From: Pieris napi
Lineage: Eukaryota; Arthropoda; Insecta; Lepidoptera; Pieridae
NCBI RefSeq assembly: GCF_905475465.1
Contig: NC_062240.1
Span: 4,231,001 to 4,295,000 of the forward strand
DNA: 64,000 nt
Direction: 5' to 3'
Shown one piece after another: positions 58,501-64,000 of the stretch (position 1 is its first letter; every line of letters begins with the position of its first letter). The notes below the pieces were generated by a model. The model was not told the origin of the DNA, ran no database searches, and saw nothing but the letters and a program-made list of their open reading frames with translations. Made by a program: the position numbers and the translations under genes.

Positions 58501-59450
58501 AAAATACAATTACAATACATACATTACAATTGGCGGACATTTAAATTAACAATTTTGGCAATAGTAAGCCCAACAGATCTGCATTATAGCAAAAATCTAT
58601 CCTCTATTAAAATGAAACTCCTATCAGTTTTAATAAGTAGTACTCACGTAAAGCTAAGACAATATACTACGACGTATTCATATATAATTCAAATGACAAA
58701 TTACATATTTATTTATTTACTACAAATTATGATAAAAATTTCTGAAATCGTAATTTCAATTCCTAGTAATAACTAAAACATTGCGAAATTTCGTGTAAAA
58801 TATATGACAGTTTTTAATTGGAATTTCCTTTCCCTAACGAGGTATGATCTAAAAGAGTTTGAAAGGTTAAACTTTTATATTAAGTTTTTAAGGCTTTTAA
58901 TGAGATATAATTATAACTTAAATAATTATTACACATTAGTCTTAGTAATTCACTATAATCATCAAAAAGTTCTTTCGCTTTATTCGAAAAAATCATAATT
59001 GTATTTCTATTCATTCTCACTTCAATTAAAATCGGTCCAGTCGTTAAGGAGTTTAATTACAAACACACGCATGTGTGTTTAACATTAAATTTCTTTTCCG
59101 ACTATTTATCTACCATACATAATATACCTACATTGTATCCTGATTTACAACAGTATAAATCGTATAAAGAAAATAACTCCTAAATATTCCCTTAGTATTT
59201 TTATCAACTCGCAAAAATCTCAAAGCAATAATTCTCAAATCCCAGCGCTAAACAACAAATTGCGTTTGATACAAAGTATCAAATTTTAACAGGTCATAAA
59301 AACAAAATGACGTGCCATTTTTATTTTACTCAGTAAATAAAATGTTTACGGGAGTTTCATTTATACCTGTTTGCTTAACACTTACTAATAGAAAAAACAT
59401 TCTCAAACTGCTGACTTTGCAAAGAATATTAGTTATAATAGCCGATGAAG
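58501..59450. other. AT-rich stretch
   Basis: The frames at 58450-58776 and 58804-58998 are AT-rich and show no domain. Confidence 0.4.
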
Positions 59451-59625
59451 GAACAGCATTACCTTAGTGGTTAGGCGCACACGCCTATTGCATATGTTTG
59501 AACAGCTGGGGTCAGGAATCACTATTTCCAACCCCATCTGCGTGCGTTCGAACCCCGAATGTGGACGAATAGATTATTTCCATGTGCTTTCCAGGAGTTT
59601 TAACGACAAAGGAAATCGTTGTGAG
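59451..59625 (+). repeat. SINE-like repeat with tRNA-type boxes
   Basis: ACCTTAGTGGTTAGGCGCAC (A-box-like, 59461) and GCGTTCGAACC (B-box, 59544-59554) are 80 bp apart, longer than in a tRNA. A duplicated or inserted middle may explain the gap. Confidence 0.5.
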
Positions 59626-59631
59626 AAAACT

Positions 59632-59935
59632 TTTTTTTAATGTAATAGTAGGCAAACGGGAAGGAGGCTCATCTGATGTTAAGTGATACCGCCGCCCATG
59701 GACACTCACAATGCCAGAAGGCTCGCAAGTGCGTTGCCGGCCTTTCAAGAATTGTATGCTCTTTTCTTGAAGGACCCTAAGTCGTATTGGTTCGGAAATA
59801 CTTCAGTGGGCAGCTGGTTCCACATAGTGGCGGCAAAAACTGCCTTAGAAAACGCTCAGTTGTGTAACGACGCACGTCGAGGTGATACGGAGAAATGTCT
59901 TAGAGAACTGACGTCATGGTCGAGTGAATTACGGA
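59632..59935 (-). repeat. LINE family A 3' fragment, longest well-preserved copy
   Basis: On + it runs from AGGCAAACGGGAAGGAGGCT through GCCGCCCATGGACACTCACA, TTTTCTTGAAGGACCCTAAG and GCAGCTGGTTCCACATAGTG to CGACGCACGTCGAGGTGATA. On the minus strand this gives the WNQLPTEVF...FKKR...GRQRT..PSG order seen at 29930-30362. Confidence 0.85.
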
Positions 59936-60520
59936 CTAATTCTTTATTGTAGGCCTACATCTCTGTAAGAGAATCACTATAGGCTATTAATACTCACAAC
60001 AGCAGACAATCTCTCTGTTCGTCTCGGACCTCCAATTAGTTCAATTAAATACTATTAATTTCGGTTCAACTATCAAATATCACACGAAATACCTTTTATA
60101 AAATATCGAATACCAAACATTTTGTGGTGATGTTTCATACAAAGCCACCATGTCATTAAATTGTATTATGAGCAATAAATTAAAAACAAATGGTACAAAA
60201 CATTCGATCTATCCGTTTGCAATTAGTTGAAATAATTAACATACTGAATGTATTGGACTATCACGAAGTATCTCGTGCTACAAATCACCATTAAATTTGT
60301 TGTTGAAGTTATAAGCGATGAGCGATGCCCTGGTAACATTTGACATTACGAAATAGATATAGAACTCCTAAATCTCTAATAACTGGGCCCTGCAAATTAT
60401 GAAATTAATTAAGTGTATTTTCATGCTAAACGGCTAGGTCGAAATTGATTCGATTTCAAAATTATTCACGTTCATAAGTTATATAGATTTATTAGCCTCC
60501 TTGAAATAATAATTTAAATA
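59936..60520. other. AT-rich stretch
   Basis: No feature recognised. Confidence 0.4.
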
Positions 60521-60834
60521 TTAGGTGACCCGGCAAACGTTGTTTTGCCATGTTTATTATATAGGAAACATTTTTTTAATTCAATAAAAATAACTATCTA
60601 CTATGCTAAAAGAGGTGAAAATGTAGGGTTGTATGTATTTTTTAATGTCACATAATAAAAAATAAAAAATATTTTTTTTGGGGTGGACACTCCTTATCAC
60701 TTAGGGGTTTGAAAGATAGATAGTACCCGATTCTCAGACTTACTGAATAGGCATAAGAAACCTTAAGAATCGGTCGAGCCGTTTCGGAGGAGTATAGGAA
60801 CGAACACTGTGACACGAGAATTTTATATATAAGA
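60521..60834 (-). mobile_element. Helitron-like element, family C, 314 bp
   Basis: Minus-strand start TCTTATATATAAAATTCTCG after an A. The end is a GGCAAAACAACGTTTGCCGG hairpin then GTCACCTAA before a T. The CTAA end still fits the Helitron CTRR rule. Confidence 0.87.
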
Positions 60835-63060
60835 TAATGTTATCGTGTTCAACCGGAAAAGAACACTTGCAGAGGGTGAATAAGTTTAAATAATTTAATT
60901 ATAAATAAACTCGTTCATACACTTTACTGTCGTTCATATAAAAGTGTTACTTCTAGCTCCTCTCACTTGAGCTTCACCGAAACTGAATCCGAGGCAATAT
61001 ATCAAGCAACGCAGACATCGGCCCGTTTTAATGAATTGCCTGCAACTTGTCCCGGCGCGCGGGTATCTGTTTTGATTTACACAAACTCATGATAATGTTT
61101 CAACAGTAATGAAGAAGTTATCCATTATCTCATATCAGACATTTTTGTACGTTTATTGGTTCTTCTTGATAAGATTACAGGTGGAGCTTAACGGTTAGGT
61201 GTGTGAAATGTTAAGCTATAAACGATAGAACACGCTATATATATATATAAAGATTACCATTTTTATTCTGCTTAAATGTCTCTTATTCGTTGACCGAGGA
61301 AAGCAGCAGCTCTGGGGTCGCTCTGGCTTTTTTTCAAAATGTGCATAAAATAATCCTATACATAGCTAGTTTCCCGCTCGCTGTTTCCGCGCGTGATTTT
61401 TGAGTATATTTTCTTTAACAATGAACGTTATATTTCACCTAATTTACATAAAGCTAAAAAAGTAATAACTTTTCACAGAAACTCGTTCGATAGTTTTCCA
61501 GTTTATCGCGTACATACAGATTTGGCCTTATTTATAATGTAAGGATATGCATGGAACCATAAAACTAAAATCGTATTTCCTTTACGCAATGGTATTCTAA
61601 CATTAATTTATTTCTGTCACTGAACAGGAGAATGTCCATCGGATTAGGTTTCAGAAACATTAGAGAGGACAATTAAGCAAGTGGCTTGGAAAACCCGATA
61701 TTTCCACCTACACAAGATAAGGAAACGTGTATTTGTCTCGAAGAAGGTTGACTAGTTACATTTTACGTTACGTTACGTTCGAAATGTACGAATATAAAAT
61801 AATTTTATTACAAAATTTACATAACTCGACATTCAAGCTATGTTCACCTATATGGATAGGTGTGTATGTGTGTGAGATATTATGTATAGCATCGCATCTG
61901 TTGCCTACCGAGGGGTGGATGGTGGTTTTATTTCTGGTGAAACAATATTTCGCGTTAGTTGGTAGACAAGGCTGATTATCAAATGATAAAAAATGACATA
62001 TAAACGCCTGTTACATTTGAAACAGTGACATGTAGTGTTTAAGTTTAACTGGGGAAGTAAAATATCGTATTTAAGTTAGTAAATTAAAACAATCAAAATA
62101 GCTTGTTAGAAATAAAAACAAAAACTAATAAAATAAAACGCACTGCGCCAAGGTAAATCAACTTGACAATAAACAAAAGACAATCGTCAGACACACACAT
62201 GACCAAAATAAGGTAAAACCATTGGAACGTTAGGGGCTCAGAACTCATAAAATCTTGTCATTCTGAGCAGTCGAGTATAATAGCTATAAATAATAATATC
62301 ACTCTTATTATATTTCCCTAAGAGTCGTTATATTTCGGACGAGCGCTTGTTAGGCTTACTATAGGATTTGAGCACAATTTGAGGGTCCTCATAGTACTCA
62401 GAGTTCTTTGTACCAAGTAAATTTTAGCTGAGCTGATAGAATTTGTCCAGTAATAAGGAAATTGTAAGAGGCTTGCAATTGACCTAGAGTTTCGTAGTTT
62501 TGCAACCCCTTTACCAACGAAGTATATCAAGTTTAATGTGTACATTTGCTGACAAATTCTAATGTAAAGTAATCCAGGTTTATGTGGCCACTACAGCTAC
62601 ACTATATAGAGACTGGCCATTAGTTATTATAGCGGACAACTGTATATTTAAAATAAAGAGCCCCACCCCCAATTGTATGGCAAAAATACGGTCATATCAC
62701 ATTTGGATAGCAATAAAAATACACATTCTACAATATATAACCCCCTTTTAAAAAAAAGTGTTATTAAATTAAAATAGAACTTACGGTATAATAAAAATAT
62801 ATCACAGAAAGAACTTTAAATAACCAGCGGTTAAGCACTAACTGGAATGAAACTCAGCGATATTTTAACCAAAGTTACAGTGTAATAAAACTAATTTTAC
62901 GGTTTTAACTGAGTTTGTAGCAGTACTATGTAATTGAGATTTTTTTTGAAACTCGTCTAGGTTATGTGTGGAATTTGAATAAACATCATTATTATAGATA
63001 TTCTATGGGGGATAATCCATTTTGTTATAACGTATAAGTGTGTTGTCATTTATGTAATAA
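60835..63060. other. AT-rich stretch, nothing recognised
   Basis: About 2.2 kb with only chance-like frames and a short (AT)n run near 61236-61248. Confidence 0.45.
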
Positions 63061-63062
63061 TA

Positions 63063-63517
63063 GACCAGTGCAGATAGCCTTTAAAATAAATAAAAAGTGA
63101 AAAAAATAATAGTAGGATGAACCCTATTGGAAAGGGAGGATAAAATTATAAAAATTAAAGGAAAAATAATTTACGGGCGATCTGAGGTCGAATCGATAGA
63201 AATAAAAAACCAAGAAGTTGGTTTTTTGAATTTAGCACAAAATTTTGAGGTTATGTGAAAAATGTGTGAAAACAAAAGTTTTAGATCTTTTTATTACCGA
63301 CAACTTTGCCATTTAACTTTCTTCGATAGAACTTTTAGTGTTGCCGGAAATCGAGATAAGCCGTTTTTACCCTTAAAACCCCCCCCCCCCCCCCCCTTCC
63401 TGACCTCAGATCGCCCGTAAATTATTTTTCCTTTAATTTTTATAATATTCTCCTCCTTTTCCAATAGGTTTCATTCTACTATTATTTTTTAGGTTTCAAA
63501 AATTATCGGCACTGGTC
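63063..63517. mobile_element. short foldback element, TA-flanked, with an 18-C run
   Basis: Ends GACCAGTGCAGATA and its mirror, with TA outside both (63061-63062 and 63518-63519). Arms of about 120-130 bp share AATAATTTACGGGCGATCTG and neighbouring sequence. The left arm has an extra small A-rich piece. A run of 18 C (63379-63396) borders the right arm. No coding capacity. The ends begin GACCA, like the larger foldback element at 26554. Confidence 0.85.
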
Positions 63518-63663
63518 TATAAGTTTTATATCACTTACTTCGCTGGCTCTGCGACCCAAAATGTGTCTTGTCTTCTCAACTAGTAACTTCGACCGCTATC
63601 CTGTGCGACTTCCCCTGATGCTGGCTTTAAGAGTGTAGAACTTTTAGCCATATTCTTAAGTAA
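63518..63663. other. short spacer
   Basis: No feature recognised. Confidence 0.4.
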
Positions 63664-63974
63664 TCTAATATATAAAATTCTCGTGTCGCGGTGTTTGTAG
63701 TTAAACTCCTCCGAAACGGCTTGACCGATTCTCATGAAATTTTGTGTGCATATTGGGTATAACTGAGAATCGGACAACATCTATTTTTCATCCCCCTAAA
63801 TGTTAAGGGTAGTCCACCCCTAAATATTTTTTGTTTAATTTTTAGATTAAATTTTTTTTATGGTACATCATTAAAAAATACATACAACCCCTAATTTTCA
63901 CCCCTCTACGATCAACCCATATTTTTTATTATAAATGATATACATGGCAAAACGACGTTTGCCGGATCAGCTAG
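63664..63974 (+). mobile_element. Helitron-like element, family C, 311 bp
   Basis: TCTAATATATAAAATTCTCG after an A. Terminal hairpin GGCAAAACGACGTTTGCCGG, then ATCAGCTAG before a T. Confidence 0.88.
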
Positions 63975-64000
63975 TTAATATATAAAATACTGTATATAGC

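Overview
This window looks like intergenic or intronic DNA from a butterfly or moth (Lepidoptera). The assignment is an inference from AT-rich sequence, short Helitrons ending in a hairpin plus CTAG inserted between A and T, tRNA-derived SINEs, and LINE tails of types I recognise as common in lepidopteran genomes. I found no host gene, no true tRNA or rRNA gene, no CRISPR array and no bacterial feature. Almost everything identifiable is a transposable element or a remnant of one.

Only two long intact reading frames exist. One is the reverse transcriptase of a 5'-truncated RTE-like LINE (15606-17378, +). The other is a pogo/Tigger-like DDE transposase with a C-terminal PHD finger (36028-37938, -) inside an apparently complete 2.7 kb element with inverted repeats and a TA target duplication (35639-38375). 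A third DNA transposon, a PIF/Harbinger-type element (12497-13996), is a deletion derivative. It keeps broken pieces of both its transposase (+) and its partner protein (-, with splice sites still visible).

Layout. 0-12 kb: Helitrons at 9-383, 8459-8832 and 9316-9634, and three SINE copies at 1.4, 5.75 and 5.9 kb. 12-14 kb: an 84-bp purine-rich tandem repeat and the Harbinger remnant, both lying between inverted copies of an AAGTGAAACTTCTTTA motif. 15.6-17.4 kb: the RTE-like LINE. 19-25.6 kb: palindromic MITEs, tandem SINE-like repeats carrying a cleanly dateable Tourist-like MITE, LINE scraps and another Helitron. 26.55-28.88 kb: a foldback element with two 422-bp arms that differ at only one position I could see. 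It carries 14 exact copies of GCCGTACA at a roughly 141-bp period and contains a second palindromic element. 30-35 kb: LINE tails, MITEs and SINEs. 35.6-38.9 kb: the pogo element and a Helitron-like end. 42.5-46.5 kb: 4 kb with nothing recognisable. 46.5-60.8 kb: MITEs, LINE 3' ends and an RTE fragment. 63-64 kb: a short foldback element with an 18-C run and a last Helitron copy.

The parts do not form a host pathway. The two intact enzymes may be able to act on related non-autonomous copies, but the window only shows their coding capacity. The most unusual structure is the foldback element with its periodic motif. Next are the complete pogo element with iterated end motifs and the MITE whose pre-insertion site is preserved in neighbouring repeat copies.
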